Below, in pieces: positions 51,990-61,364 of a stretch of 64,000 bases of DNA (position 1 is the stretch's first letter; each line of letters begins with the position of its first letter). The translations under genes were made by a program, and so were the position numbers. The notes below the pieces were generated by a model, which saw only the letters and a program-made list of their open reading frames with translations, was not told the DNA's origin and ran no database searches. This stretch comes from Nitrososphaerota archaeon (GTDB lineage: Archaea; Thermoproteota; Nitrososphaeria; Nitrososphaerales; UBA57). The DNA lies in NCBI GenBank assembly GCA_024860875.1, contig JACPSZ010000007.1, positions 212,218 through 276,217 on the forward strand. The letters run 5' to 3'.

Positions 51990-52010
51990 GTTTATTAGCT
52001 TGATGAATTT
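51990..52010 (-). promoter_or_regulatory. 21-bp promoter block shared by two tiny genes (copy 2)
   Basis: On the minus strand it differs from 36201-36221 at 2 of 21 positions; its TAATAAAC is centred about 27 bp before the ATG. Confidence 0.6.
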
Positions 52011-52118
52011 GAGGTCGATATTTGAAATTCTTACATCTATCTGAACCAAATTGGGAAACATTATTCGCGCAATGGGTCAGGGCGGCCTTAATTACAGCCA
52101 ATTTGTTATACTTGCAAC

Positions 52119-53156
52119 ATGCCAGTTATACCCAATCTCCTTGAACGCTTTGCCCTGCTGAAATTTAATCAAGGTCCGGGCCTTCTCCTAGACATTTTAG
52201 GGGCAGGGGCATTTAGAGCAGTAGTTTTAGCTATTAAGCGAGGAATTTTTGAAGCCTTGACAGACAGTCCTCTAACATCAAAAGAGCTGGCGTATAAAAT
52301 AAAATCAAGCGAGCAGGACACTGCAATTCTGCTCGAATTCCTAGAATCTTTTAGCTATGTGAAACAATCGAACGGAAAATACTCCAATACTGCAATGACC
52401 TCTAAGTGGTTGCTTAGCAAATCGCCATCAAATCTAGCTGACATGGTCAGAATATGGGACAGCGACATATTCGAGTTCTGGGACAAGTATCTGGAAGGCG
52501 CTGTCGTAAAGGGAAAGGCGTCCATAACCATTTACGAGTGGTTCAACAAGCAGCCTGATGGTTGGAGAACCTTCAACTTCTTCGAAATGGCCATTGCAAG
52601 ATGGCTTGGAAATAGGATAGCAGCAAGTGTCAGGCTAGGTACTGCACAGAAGATTTTGGACGTAGGCGGCGGTCATGGAATGTACAGCATAATGTTTTGC
52701 AGACGCTATCCTTCGCTGTCTGCAACTGTATTCGACAAACCCGAACCATTGGAAACTGCCAAAGAAAACGTTGCTGCGGAGAAGATGAACGACAGAATTA
52801 CGCTCCAACCGGGAGATTTCTGGACTGACGACTTAGGTTCAGGCTATGACGGTGCATTACTGTTCAACCTTATTCATAATTATCTACCAGACAAGAACAT
52901 TGAATTGCTGGGCAAGGTTTCGAAAGCGCTCAACCCGGGAGCAACCGTAGCAATCTTTGATCAGCTGAAAGATATGGCAACTAGCCCTGCTCTAAAAGCA
53001 ATTGTAAGGTTCTTCGCATTAACATATTGGGTGACTGTTGGAGGACATACTTATTCATTAAATGACATTGCCGACTGGCTTGCAAAGACCGGCTTTACAA
53101 AACCGAAACGTGTTAGATTTGTACCTGGTCTAATTATCGCTACGAAGCGTAGATAA
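52119..53156 (+). CDS. SAM-dependent O-methyltransferase-like protein
   Basis: 345 residues: an N-terminal winged-helix dimerisation domain (LAIKRGIFEALTDSPLTSKE) and a Rossmann methyltransferase domain with ILDVGGGHGMYSIMF near residue 183 and DQLKD near 290, as in hydroxyindole/caffeate-type methyltransferases. It is 36 bp upstream of a prenyl synthase gene, so an isoprenoid or quinone acceptor is plausible but unproven. Confidence 0.82.
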   Translation: MPVIPNLLERFALLKFNQGPGLLLDILGAGAFRAVVLAIKRGIFEALTDSPLTSKELAYKIKSSEQDTAILLEFLESFSYVKQSNGKYSNTAMTSKWLLSKSPSNLADMVRIWDSDIFEFWDKYLEGAVVKGKASITIYEWFNKQPDGWRTFNFFEMAIARWLGNRIAASVRLGTAQKILDVGGGHGMYSIMFCRRYPSLSATVFDKPEPLETAKENVAAEKMNDRITLQPGDFWTDDLGSGYDGALLFNLIHNYLPDKNIELLGKVSKALNPGATVAIFDQLKDMATSPALKAIVRFFALTYWVTVGGHTYSLNDIADWLAKTGFTKPKRVRFVPGLIIATKRR

Positions 53157-53192
53157 CGTAAACGGGCACGGATTACCCTAATATACTGCTTA

Positions 53193-54200
53193 ATGGCGGG
53201 CAACTTCGTGTCTCGGGCGATATACGACAAAGAATTCGCAGAGTATCGTGACGTTATTGACAGAAAGATCGAAGAGTTATTTCCCGAGAATGGTGTAATT
53301 CATACGCTCGCCCGAAAAGCGATTACCAAAGGGAAACGAATCCGAGCAATGCTCAGCCTTCTATCCTGCGAGGCGTGTTGTGGTGATTATCGCCCCGCTA
53401 TCCCTCTGGCAGTGAGCTATGAAATAGGACATGCAGCCGCACTCGTCCAAGATGACATTATAGACCGCGCTGACAGGAGAAGAGGTCTTCCTACCATACA
53501 TGCAGAGAGCGGAGAAGTAATTGCGATGCTGGTCTGCGATCTTTTGATATCCGAAACGTATACAATACTTTCGCATTACAAGAACTTCAATCTACTTGAT
53601 GGAACCGTTTATGATATCCTCGAAATTGCCGGGGCTGCATCTAAGGCCACCGTAATTGGAGAATATTTGGACATGGAGCTTGCAAGAAAGGAAGCAGTAA
53701 CGATCGAAGAGTACATAGAAATGGTGAGAAACAAGACCGGAGCGCTTTTGGCAGGACCTGCAGCCTGCGGAGCAGTCATTGGAAGGGGTACAAAGGAAGA
53801 TGTCCGTTTATTCTACAGCATTGGAGAGAATCTTGGAATAGCCTACCAGATATACGATGACATGTTAGATGTTATGGGTAATCCGTACAAGATAGGGAAA
53901 CCCATATTCAACAACGTAATCAACGGGAAGAAGAACATTCTGGTCTTGCATTTGATCAACAACGGTTCGAAGCGGCAGTTACAGAGCATACTCGGGCTCA
54001 TGGGAAAGGCCGAACCTACCAATGACAAAATCAATCAGGCTAGGGGAGTATTCAGGCAAGCTGGCTCTATCGAATATGCTAACAAGCTTGCAAGAGAGTA
54101 TGCAGAGAGGGGCAGGGAAGGAATGCTGCAGATACCGAGCGAAGTCAGAAACAAGCTCTTGAAGCTCTCAGATCACCTTGTTAGCAGATTCGAGTATTGA
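53193..54200 (+). CDS. Polyprenyl diphosphate synthase
   Basis: 335 residues, all-alpha trans-prenyltransferase. First aspartate-rich motif LVQDDIIDRADRRRG near residue 90, GEYLDMELARKE near 156 and second motif YQIYDDMLDVMG near 219. Extends allylic diphosphates with IPP. Product length cannot be set from sequence. Probably co-transcribed with the methyltransferase; lipid or quinone side-chain synthesis is the likely context. Confidence 0.9.
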   Translation: MAGNFVSRAIYDKEFAEYRDVIDRKIEELFPENGVIHTLARKAITKGKRIRAMLSLLSCEACCGDYRPAIPLAVSYEIGHAAALVQDDIIDRADRRRGLPTIHAESGEVIAMLVCDLLISETYTILSHYKNFNLLDGTVYDILEIAGAASKATVIGEYLDMELARKEAVTIEEYIEMVRNKTGALLAGPAACGAVIGRGTKEDVRLFYSIGENLGIAYQIYDDMLDVMGNPYKIGKPIFNNVINGKKNILVLHLINNGSKRQLQSILGLMGKAEPTNDKINQARGVFRQAGSIEYANKLAREYAERGREGMLQIPSEVRNKLLKLSDHLVSRFEY

Positions 54201-54292
54201 CAACATATCCGATCTAACCGGGCCCAGCTTGACAATTTTGTTAAAGGAAATCGAATCACCGCCAGATAAACCATTGGCATAACTTGTAGCAA

Positions 54293-55753
54293 GTGCAAAA
54301 CACACTTCAGTCAGTCAGGGATTCTCAGGAGCGTTTAGATTCGAAGCTCAGACGATTGTATCCTGACCAGATAGTCAATAAGAAATTATACGAGCTCCGT
54401 GAGGTGAGCAGACTTCCCCGCTTCATAGCTGAGTCTGCGATCAAGCGTTTCTGCGGTGATAATGTCAAACCCAAAGACCTTGCCGAGCTCGCTGAGTTTG
54501 TCAAGCGTTATTACCCCGAGGCCAAAATGAAGGATAGGGTTCTACACGAGCTTTTTGGTAAAGGGAATTATACCCTTCTGGACGAATTCAAAGTACGCGT
54601 CGATATCAGGAATGGAATTCATAAAGCCGAGGTGCCATGCTTGGGCATTTACAATGCGAGAATCAGGGCATCCCTCCTTGAGAAACATAAGGATCTTCTT
54701 GAAGCAGGCGTTTGGGGAGTTTCCACTCTAAATTATTCTCCAGAATTCAATTACGGGGCCCAGCAGGAATTAAATTCTCCAATCATCATAACCGAGTTTG
54801 AACCTCTCCGATATTCTACCGTGGATATCGAACAGTTCAAGGAGAAGAGGAAACACTTCTCAACGGAAGAATGGATATGTGCAATCATTAATACTATAGG
54901 GCTCAAGCCAGACGTTTATTCGAAGAGGCAAGGGCTCCTTCTACTATCGAGGTTAATTCCACTTATTGAGCAGAACGTGAATATCCTGGAATTGGGTCCC
55001 AGAGCCACAGGCAAGTCATTTTTGTTCAAGAATATCTCATACTACGCGAGGCTCTTCTCAGGTGGCAGGGTCAGTCCTGCAGTATTGTTCTACCACGGCA
55101 ACCTGAAGACTCTTGGAGAAATAGGCGTCAGGGAATGTGTGATCTTCGATGAAATCAGCAAGGTTGAGTTCTATAATCCTGATGAGATGATGGGTAAATT
55201 AAAAGATTACATGGAGAGTGGCGAATTTGAGAGAGGCTTGCTTAGACGAGTCAGAAGCACATGCTCACTTGTTCTCATGGGTAACATCGAGGTGCAAAGA
55301 AACTTGCCTGCAGAAGAATTTTCAGACGTTCTCCCTGAGTGTATGAGAGATTCGGCTTTTGTTGATAGAATTCACGGATTCATACCTGGCTGGGAATTAC
55401 CAAAGATCATGCAAAGTGATTTGCACCTTTCAAACGGTTATGGTTTTGTTTCCCAGTTTTTCTGCGAGATTATGAACGAACTGAGGAAGGAGGACTTTCA
55501 GCATTATATTGCTGATAGAGTCGAACTTTCATCAGAGGGAGGCGGGCTAGGGATTCGGGACGAAAAGAGCATCAGGAAACTTGCAAGTGGGATTCTCAAG
55601 ATCCTCTGTCCCCACGGAGAGGTTAATGATGAAGAATTGAAGATTTCCATGGATATAGCAGTGGAACTCAGGCAAAGGGTACATGATTGGCTTTGTAGAC
55701 TCTCGCCCGGAGAGTTCGAAACTAAACGACTCTGTTACTCGATAAGGATTTAG
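54293..55753 (+). CDS. Orphan BrxL-like AAA+ protein
   Basis: 486 residues. Walker A ELGPRATGKSFLFKNIS near residue 236, Walker B CVIFDEISKVEF near residue 282, KDYMESGEFERG near 304, SLVLMGNIE and DSAFVDRIHGFIPGWELPK near residue 355 match the BREX protein BrxL in order. The C-terminal Lon-type protease part of many BrxL proteins is absent; the protein ends shortly after the GILKILCPHGEVNDEE helix region. No pglZ, brxC or methylase gene is in the window. TTG/GTG-type start near 54293 fits the N-terminal helix. Could act alone in defence or DNA remodelling. Confidence 0.8.
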   Translation: MQNTLQSVRDSQERLDSKLRRLYPDQIVNKKLYELREVSRLPRFIAESAIKRFCGDNVKPKDLAELAEFVKRYYPEAKMKDRVLHELFGKGNYTLLDEFKVRVDIRNGIHKAEVPCLGIYNARIRASLLEKHKDLLEAGVWGVSTLNYSPEFNYGAQQELNSPIIITEFEPLRYSTVDIEQFKEKRKHFSTEEWICAIINTIGLKPDVYSKRQGLLLLSRLIPLIEQNVNILELGPRATGKSFLFKNISYYARLFSGGRVSPAVLFYHGNLKTLGEIGVRECVIFDEISKVEFYNPDEMMGKLKDYMESGEFERGLLRRVRSTCSLVLMGNIEVQRNLPAEEFSDVLPECMRDSAFVDRIHGFIPGWELPKIMQSDLHLSNGYGFVSQFFCEIMNELRKEDFQHYIADRVELSSEGGGLGIRDEKSIRKLASGILKILCPHGEVNDEELKISMDIAVELRQRVHDWLCRLSPGEFETKRLCYSIRI

Positions 55754-55823
55754 TCTTCTAATTCATAGTTCTGCCGATTCTCGCACTTCGCACATCTTTA
55801 CCTTACAGCGATCTAATACCCAG

Positions 55824-57056
55824 TCAATGATGGCTTTCTGATTGGGCCTCCTTTGTAGCTGGCCCTGAATTTTTGTATGCAGACTTTAGCAGAATTGGGG
55901 ACAATATCGTAGTTAGTATTACTGTTGCTACGACGGCGGCGTAGATATCCTGTCCTATCGCACCTGAGGTAAGACCGAGACCCACTATCACTAACCCCAC
56001 TTCTCCACGGGAAGTCATTCCCAAACCTATCTTCCAGCCAGACTTTCGACTTTTGATTAAGGCAGCAGCTGGCAATCCACAGCCTCCTAGTTTACTTAGG
56101 ATTGCGACCAGAAGTAGTGCTCCGAGCAGAATTAAGACGGATGGAGTAATGCTCGCAAGATTGAGGGAAGCACCGATGACTGCAAAGAAGATTGGAGCAA
56201 ATATCAGGTTGATCTTTTCAATGTATTTTCTTATGGTGGTCAATGCATTAGAACCTGCAAGTGCCATTCCAGCAGCATATGCACCGACAATTGGCGACAA
56301 ACCAAGCACGACTGCTAAAGATGCTGAACCGAAACAAGTAACAGTAGCAGCAGCCTCTTCTGTGCCTTCGACACGCCACTTGGGCAATAATTTCAAGAAT
56401 CGAGGCACGGTGAAGACCACACCGACAAGGAGTGCGAACCAGAGTACTAGTATTGTCCCAAGTTTCAGTGCAACGTCGGACAGACCAGGTATTGCTCCGT
56501 TTTCTATTATGGAAACTACGACGGAGAGGACAGCAAGACCAAGAACATCATCAACTACCGCAGCGTTCACCATAATCTTTGCATCAGGATCACTAAGTTT
56601 CCCTAATTCCTCCAGCACTTTCACCGTGATAGCAATGCTAGTGGCCGTTAAAGCTGCACCAACAATTAGTGCCGCTTCAAATGGATATCCAAATGAAAGA
56701 GTAAGATAATACCCAGAAAAGAAAGGAACAACGACTCCCAGACCTCCAACAATAAATGACTTTAGGCCTGCAGCCCTAAACTCGGCAAAAGTCATTTCAA
56801 GACCGGCAGTAAATAGAATCAACACCGCACCAATTTGAGCGAAGACAAGAACAACCTCGCTGATTTCTATCAATTTATGTCCTGATATTACGATCAATGA
56901 ACCTAATGCGTAGGGTCCGAAGACTATACCTGCAAACAGCTCCCCCAGCACTGCGGGAATCCCGATCCGTGAAACGACTCCTGCGAGAATCTTGGCAAAG
57001 AAGACCAGAAGACTGACGCTGAGTACTCCGCTAAGTACTAACTCTTCCGATATCAT
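55824..57056 (-). CDS. Cation/proton antiporter, CPA2 type
   Basis: 410 residues, about 12 transmembrane helices. Family features: GELFAGIVFGPYALGS near residue 41, AALTATSIAITVKVL near 140, the ion-binding DD in AAVVDDVLGLAVL near 165 and MTSRGEVGLVIVG near 350. Kef-type regulatory domains are missing. Exchanges Na+ or K+ for protons. A TATATATT box lies about 33 bp before the start. Confidence 0.9.
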   Translation of the reverse strand: MISEELVLSGVLSVSLLVFFAKILAGVVSRIGIPAVLGELFAGIVFGPYALGSLIVISGHKLIEISEVVLVFAQIGAVLILFTAGLEMTFAEFRAAGLKSFIVGGLGVVVPFFSGYYLTLSFGYPFEAALIVGAALTATSIAITVKVLEELGKLSDPDAKIMVNAAVVDDVLGLAVLSVVVSIIENGAIPGLSDVALKLGTILVLWFALLVGVVFTVPRFLKLLPKWRVEGTEEAAATVTCFGSASLAVVLGLSPIVGAYAAGMALAGSNALTTIRKYIEKINLIFAPIFFAVIGASLNLASITPSVLILLGALLLVAILSKLGGCGLPAAALIKSRKSGWKIGLGMTSRGEVGLVIVGLGLTSGAIGQDIYAAVVATVILTTILSPILLKSAYKNSGPATKEAQSESHH

Positions 57057-57159
57057 TTCAAACCCTTCCTGTGGTTCCCAATATATACATCACGCTGCAT
57101 TAAACCAGCCTTCTAATCGAGAAGATGACGCTTATACGTGGAACCATAGCGAAAGTCTT

Positions 57160-58203
57160 GTGGTTTCACCGTCTGGGATTCAAACCTCCGTATCTGTCAG
57201 AAGAATACCTTTTCTTCTTAGTGTAGCGTCAATTGCAGGGGTAGTTGAACTAACAGGCGGAGCTTGGGACATTAATTGGCACATTGTCCAGAGACCCGAA
57301 ACCTTCCTTACTCCACCCCATATAGTCCTTTATTCGGGAGCGCTGCTTTTGCTTTTGACAACTCTTGCAATGGTAATTTTTGCTCGCACCGGTTTGCGTG
57401 GCAAGGTCGCAAGAACATTTGGTCTTATCATGATTGGTGTCTTAACACAGCTCGGAGCAGGAGGTTTTGATAACTGGTGGCATAGTACTTTTGGACCAGA
57501 TAATTCCTTCAGCCCGCCTCATATACTCTTAATCTCGGGGATGGTAGTGGCCACATTTGGGATCGTTCTCTCTTTCAGGACTCTTCGAACGCCCTTTGAA
57601 CCCAATACAGAGCCGAGTTTGCTATGGATTCCTCATGCGATCAGCTTTGTGGCTTTGAATTTCTCGATTTGGGGTCTCTTCTGGGTGCTCTCTTACCCGG
57701 GGTTCACAAAGGATGCCTTACTTTCAGGGATATGGCAGAGGGTCATAGTTTCCGGAGCGTATACATTTCTCGTTCCATTTATCGCTATAATGAGTGCAAT
57801 TGTTGTAGGAAGACGAGGCTCAGCTACGATAACCTTTTTGGTAGGCGGAATTTCCGTACAGGCCGTTAACCTCTTCATGGATCGATTTTCTCTAGAGGCT
57901 TTAATTTTCTTTCCAATTTTTGTCTTGCCCGGAATTCTCACAGACATCTTGCATCCTAGATCACTTGCCCGATCATTACTTGCTGGATTAATTCTATCAG
58001 CGTATGGATTCTTTCCAGGGGACATCGTGGCGAGCATGACCGGTGATCCTTTTGTGCAATGGCTACTCTTCTTGCCCGTTTTCGAGGTGAGCGGCCTAGT
58101 AGCTGGCCTCTTTGGTTACCTAGCCTCACTAAAGGTCAATAGTTGGGCAGGTAACATGAGTATACATTCGCACTTAACCAAAGATCGTTTGATTGTAGGT
58201 TAA
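57160..58203 (+). CDS. Membrane protein with duplicated WH...PPH motif, unknown
   Basis: 347 residues from GTG 57160; a longer frame to 56992 runs antisense into the antiporter and its N-terminus has no helix. Nine or so hydrophobic helices. Two copies of one motif appear: INWHIVQRPETFLTPPHIVL and NWWHSTFGPDNSFSPPHILL, each followed by a helix, about 80 residues apart. The conserved histidines could bind metal or heme. No family recognised. Confidence 0.65.
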   Translation: MVSPSGIQTSVSVRRIPFLLSVASIAGVVELTGGAWDINWHIVQRPETFLTPPHIVLYSGALLLLLTTLAMVIFARTGLRGKVARTFGLIMIGVLTQLGAGGFDNWWHSTFGPDNSFSPPHILLISGMVVATFGIVLSFRTLRTPFEPNTEPSLLWIPHAISFVALNFSIWGLFWVLSYPGFTKDALLSGIWQRVIVSGAYTFLVPFIAIMSAIVVGRRGSATITFLVGGISVQAVNLFMDRFSLEALIFFPIFVLPGILTDILHPRSLARSLLAGLILSAYGFFPGDIVASMTGDPFVQWLLFLPVFEVSGLVAGLFGYLASLKVNSWAGNMSIHSHLTKDRLIVG

Positions 58204-58287
58204 GACAACAGAAAGGCGGGCCAAGGCCAATCCATAGCATTTCTTCATTCATTCCAGATACCCTCTAGCTCATCGATCGCGAGCTCT

Positions 58288-58593
58288 TCAAGATCCTATC
58301 GCAGATTTTATCGGGAATTGTGCCCGCATCCCCATAGAATCGTTGCTGAAGGCTTGTTCGATTTCGTTAAACCTCTCAAGCACTCTGTATCCTTCGTTGG
58401 TTAGAGAGACAAAAATTTCTTTGCCCCTAGTTTCGCTTTTCAAAATTCCTTTCTCCTCTAAAGTGCGAAGTGCATCTTTCAATACTATCCATGATATATT
58501 GGCCCTGTACATTATGCGGGTGCGCCTTATTTCAGACATTGCAGCCGCCTTTATTATGTCCAAGAAGACTTCAAGTCTTGATCTGCGAACCAT
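58288..58593 (-). CDS. Winged-helix regulator (HTH_45-like)
   Basis: 101 residues: RLEVFLDIIKAAAMSEIRRT, recognition helix region RANISWIVLKDALRTLEEKG, wing IFVSLTNEGYRVLERF. Same small-regulator type as at 12.0 kb. No obvious partner gene. Confidence 0.78.
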   Translation of the reverse strand: MVRRSRLEVFLDIIKAAAMSEIRRTRIMYRANISWIVLKDALRTLEEKGILKSETRGKEIFVSLTNEGYRVLERFNEIEQAFSNDSMGMRAQFPIKSAIGS

Positions 58594-58970
58594 ACTTGTA
58601 GCGTAGAACCTAACTATAGTTAAGGAACCCTTTTCCGGAATATTCGAACTGCGTTCTGGAGCATTCGAACATGGATTTCAGCTCCGGTGCAGTAATACAT
58701 TTGCCCGTCCCCCCAGGAAGCTCCTCATCAGATGGGAGAAGAAGGCAGAGAACTGTCTTGGGCTCGTCCAGCTTACCCCTGAACACTTGGGGCAGGTCCT
58801 AGAACTTCTTCATAGGTTTGGGGAGGTGGGATAACCAAGAGCCCAAGCAAAAAGTGGTGAGCTCGGAAGGAGCTGAAGAGCTAATCGCCCAAGGTTGGAA
58901 GTTCATTGGCGTCTTTAGCAACGGCAAGGTGGTTGTGGGAAAATAGCTGTACTTGAACCACTTAATGGAG
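58594..58970. pseudogene. Spacer with possible integrase C-terminal remnant
   Basis: A plus-strand frame after TAG at about 58799 reads FFIGLGRWDNQEPKQKVVSS, EGAEELIAQGWKFIGVF, SNGKVVVGK and stops at 58946. The E-E-x-x-x-L-I-x-x-G-[WF] then variable strand and basic end resembles the C-terminus of archaeal tyrosine integrases that sit at tRNA genes. It lies 25 bp from tRNA-Val. Only the tail is left, so the call is tentative. Two AATATTCGAA/GCATTCGAAC repeats precede it near 58640-58671. Confidence 0.4.
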
Positions 58971-59045
58971 TGGGCCAGGGCGGACTTGAACCACCGACCT
59001 TCGCTGTGTAAGAGCGACGTCCTAACCAAGCTAGACGACTGGCCC
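58971..59045 (-). tRNA. tRNA-Val (TAC)
   Basis: All arms pair: acceptor GGGCCAG/CTGGCCC, D stem GTCT/GGAC, anticodon stem TCGCT/AGCGA with loop CTTACAC (anticodon TAC), T stem GGTGG/CCGCC with loop TTCAAGT, discriminator A. 75 nt, no intron, CCA not encoded. An 11-bp piece of its T arm (ACTTGAACCAC) is repeated at 58951-58961, just past its 3' end. Confidence 0.95.
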
Positions 59046-59375
59046 GAGCAGAGCCAGAATTCACGTTTTCTAATAAGCATTCCAACTTTATTGGTGCTAC
59101 TATTTCTGCGCAGTTTTGACTTCTGAAGTACTCATACAGCAATTCTATTGCAGAGCGATGATAAGAGGCAAGATTAACACACAATTAACCCCACCTCACC
59201 TCTACTCCCTTCTATAGTCTGACAAAGGGACTGTTTTGTGAGTAATTTGCTGAGTTCATATTGCAAGGGGGACAGGGAGATATACACACAGACGAGCAGC
59301 GTCTTCTACTAATCTACTCTGCTATTGTTTCTTTACATTGTAACCCTCCTCTTTAGCTTTTGTGCAGGGGCAGAC
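59046..59375. other. Spacer upstream of tRNA-Val
   Basis: No gene seen. Minus-strand frames here are tRNA shadows. Confidence 0.4.
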
Positions 59376-59669
59376 CTAGGAACTGCGGCTCTTGGCCTCT
59401 TCTACATAGTTTGGGAGCCTATAACCATCTTTCTTCACGAGCGTCAAGTTAAGGTTGGCAAAGAGCCTCTCGGCAATCTTGGTTTCCAAGATTTTGGAAC
59501 CCTCTCCAAATACCTTCTCCAACATGTTCGTGTACTTGCTTATGTCCCTGACTGCAATTGAAGGATCTATGTAAAAGTCCACTGCTCTGGCAGTTTCTGA
59601 CCCAAGAACCTGAGCTAGCCCCTCTCTGACGGCTTTGGTGAGGGCAGCATAGAACTCGATGCTCTGCAC
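59376..59669 (-). CDS. KaiC-island small helical protein (paralog A)
   Basis: 97 residues: FYAALTKAVREGLAQVLGSE, ARAVDFYI, YTNMLEKVFGEGSKILETKI and ERLFANLNL. The same order of helices occurs in the genes at 60945, 62403 and 63266. The family is unknown to me. Last gene of a three-gene unit with two small membrane proteins. Confidence 0.65.
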   Translation of the reverse strand: MQSIEFYAALTKAVREGLAQVLGSETARAVDFYIDPSIAVRDISKYTNMLEKVFGEGSKILETKIAERLFANLNLTLVKKDGYRLPNYVEEAKSRSS

Positions 59670-59671
59670 AT

Positions 59672-59974
59672 CTACCTACCTGCCGAATACCTGTAGAATC
59701 TGAATACCATGAAAATCCCGAAGGCTATCATGGAGATCGTGTGAATCACGATGCCCAAGAACTCGAACATAGGGTTCGTCTGTAAGATACCTAGCAGGAG
59801 CATGGCTCTGAGGAGCTCAGCAATGACCCAGATTACGATGAATATCGAAAGTTCGGCTTGCGCGCTCCTTACGCTCTTCGCTTTGATTCCCAACCTAAGA
59901 AAGAGCAAAAGTGCTATTACAAGCCCTATAGGAACGAGGTTTCGCAATATTGTCGATATAGTCAAAATGTCCAT
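59672..59974 (-). CDS. Small membrane protein, three helices
   Basis: 100 residues: LVPIGLVIALLLFLRLG, LSIFIVIWVIAELLRAMLLL, GIVIHTISMIAFGIFMVFRF. No family recognised. Directly abuts the next membrane gene and lies 2 bp from paralog A, so the three are one operon, perhaps a membrane receptor split in parts. Confidence 0.55.
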   Translation of the reverse strand: MDILTISTILRNLVPIGLVIALLLFLRLGIKAKSVRSAQAELSIFIVIWVIAELLRAMLLLGILQTNPMFEFLGIVIHTISMIAFGIFMVFRFYRYSAGR

Positions 59975-60238
59975 CTAGCTCGCCTTCCTGTTGTAGTAAA
60001 TGCCTAGCACGACGAGCAGAAGTACCGTCAGGAAATCAACAGGGTTGGCCAAAACAGGCATGTTAACGAGCATCAAGATATGATACAAACCGTGCAGAAG
60101 CCCAAAAGACGCAAGTAGAACTGTCAGGTTCCTCAGCGTAGGTACCTTTACTCCACGAATAAGCAGGAGAAGCAGCAGCCCGGGGATTATTACTGCCAAA
60201 GCGTTGACGACGCCGAGGACAGTAAGGGTGTAGTCCAT
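59975..60238 (-). CDS. Small membrane protein, three helices
   Basis: 87 residues: VVNALAVIIPGLLLLLLIRG, LTVLLASFGLLHGLYHILML, VDFLTVLLLVVLGIYY. Its stop abuts the start of the next gene. The GLLHGLYHILML helix with two histidines is reminiscent of archaeal membrane sensor proteins. First gene of the unit. Confidence 0.55.
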   Translation of the reverse strand: MDYTLTVLGVVNALAVIIPGLLLLLLIRGVKVPTLRNLTVLLASFGLLHGLYHILMLVNMPVLANPVDFLTVLLLVVLGIYYNRKAS

Positions 60239-60452
60239 CTACTAACGCAACGAGATAACGCCAGTATTAAGCCATTTGTGGATATTATTTCTGTGGTTTT
60301 TGGATAATCAATGCAAAATTCGCGATATGGAAAAAGTGCTACCACAGGAGATTCCGCACGTATTGTTCGTTCATTATGAACAACTCACTGTTCATAAGTT
60401 TGTTACAGACTGACATTGATATCCTCCCAGTGGCTTATCATTATCGACAAAA

Positions 60453-60932
60453 ATGACTTCCAAAAGGCTCTTTACTGTAGGAATAGTAGGACTGGTATTC
60501 ACGACACTTCTGGGTATCCAGGTTTCTGGAAACCCGTCTGAAGCTCTAGCAATCCAATCTAGACCTACTCTACCCAAACTTGAAACCTTTGCCATAGAAA
60601 TTCAAACGGCAGGTCTTGACAAGAATGCTCTGGGTTCTGCTCTCCCTCCTCGAGCAGTAGTAACTTCTAGCATCAAAGTTGCTAATCTTGGTATGGAGAA
60701 CAAGAGGGATGTTTTATTACGTTTGTCATTGGAAAATACTCGCGGTGAGATAGTTGCAGAGACAAGCCTTCTGGTCTATGTTCCATATCAGAAGACAAAC
60801 ACTTACTCCGTAAGCTTACTGATTAGGGAAGGCGGTGAATTCAGCGTTGTTGCTGAAGTAGTTAGTCAAGGGAGAGCTGTAACGGCAGTGGGTAATGGAG
60901 TTGTAATCACTCCTCTGGATCTTTTTGCTTAG
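60453..60932 (+). CDS. Exported protein, single beta domain
   Basis: 159 residues. N-terminal signal peptide (KRLFTVGIVGLVFTTLLGIQ) and then a beta-rich domain with SSIKVANLGMENKRDVLLRL and SLENTRGEIVAETS, resembling CARDB/FN3-like adhesive modules. A decayed second copy follows at 61.4 kb. Precedes a KaiC-island paralog by 12 bp. Confidence 0.6.
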   Translation: MTSKRLFTVGIVGLVFTTLLGIQVSGNPSEALAIQSRPTLPKLETFAIEIQTAGLDKNALGSALPPRAVVTSSIKVANLGMENKRDVLLRLSLENTRGEIVAETSLLVYVPYQKTNTYSVSLLIREGGEFSVVAEVVSQGRAVTAVGNGVVITPLDLFA

Positions 60933-60944
60933 GTGGAATAAGCA

Positions 60945-61364
60945 ATGATGACTTCCACTTTCCAATCTGATGACCCGCGACTAATATTCCGTTTGCCCCA
61001 AGAGCTAGCCGGGCTTCAAAACGCTTCTGATAAGGGGCTAAATGAAGTACTATTTTCCGATTTACTACGCAAGTCGGTTATTGATGCAACAAAGGACGTC
61101 TTAGGCGAGGCACTTGCTCGCCGTGTGCTAAATTATCTAAGGATGGATAACACGGAAAACATTCTGGAGGTGAGCACGTTCTTACATTCCATGTGTGGAG
61201 ACACAGGAGCATCAATTGTAGAGAGGGCGATAGTCAAGGATCTGTTCGAAAGGGCCGATATTGAATATATAGAAGATTACGGAATGGACTTCGAATTGGG
61301 GATCAACATTGTTCGTCAGAGGCTCACAGAAGTTTGCATTCAGACAAGCATTTACAGCGAATAA
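60945..61364 (+). CDS. KaiC-island small helical protein (paralog C)
   Basis: 139 residues. The last 90 match the family: SVIDATKDVLGEALARRVLN, a middle linker, STFLHSMCGDTGASIVERAI and VKDLFERADIEYIEDYGMDF. The N-terminal 45 residues are an extra polar extension. In operon with the exported protein gene. Confidence 0.6.
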   Translation: MMTSTFQSDDPRLIFRLPQELAGLQNASDKGLNEVLFSDLLRKSVIDATKDVLGEALARRVLNYLRMDNTENILEVSTFLHSMCGDTGASIVERAIVKDLFERADIEYIEDYGMDFELGINIVRQRLTEVCIQTSIYSE

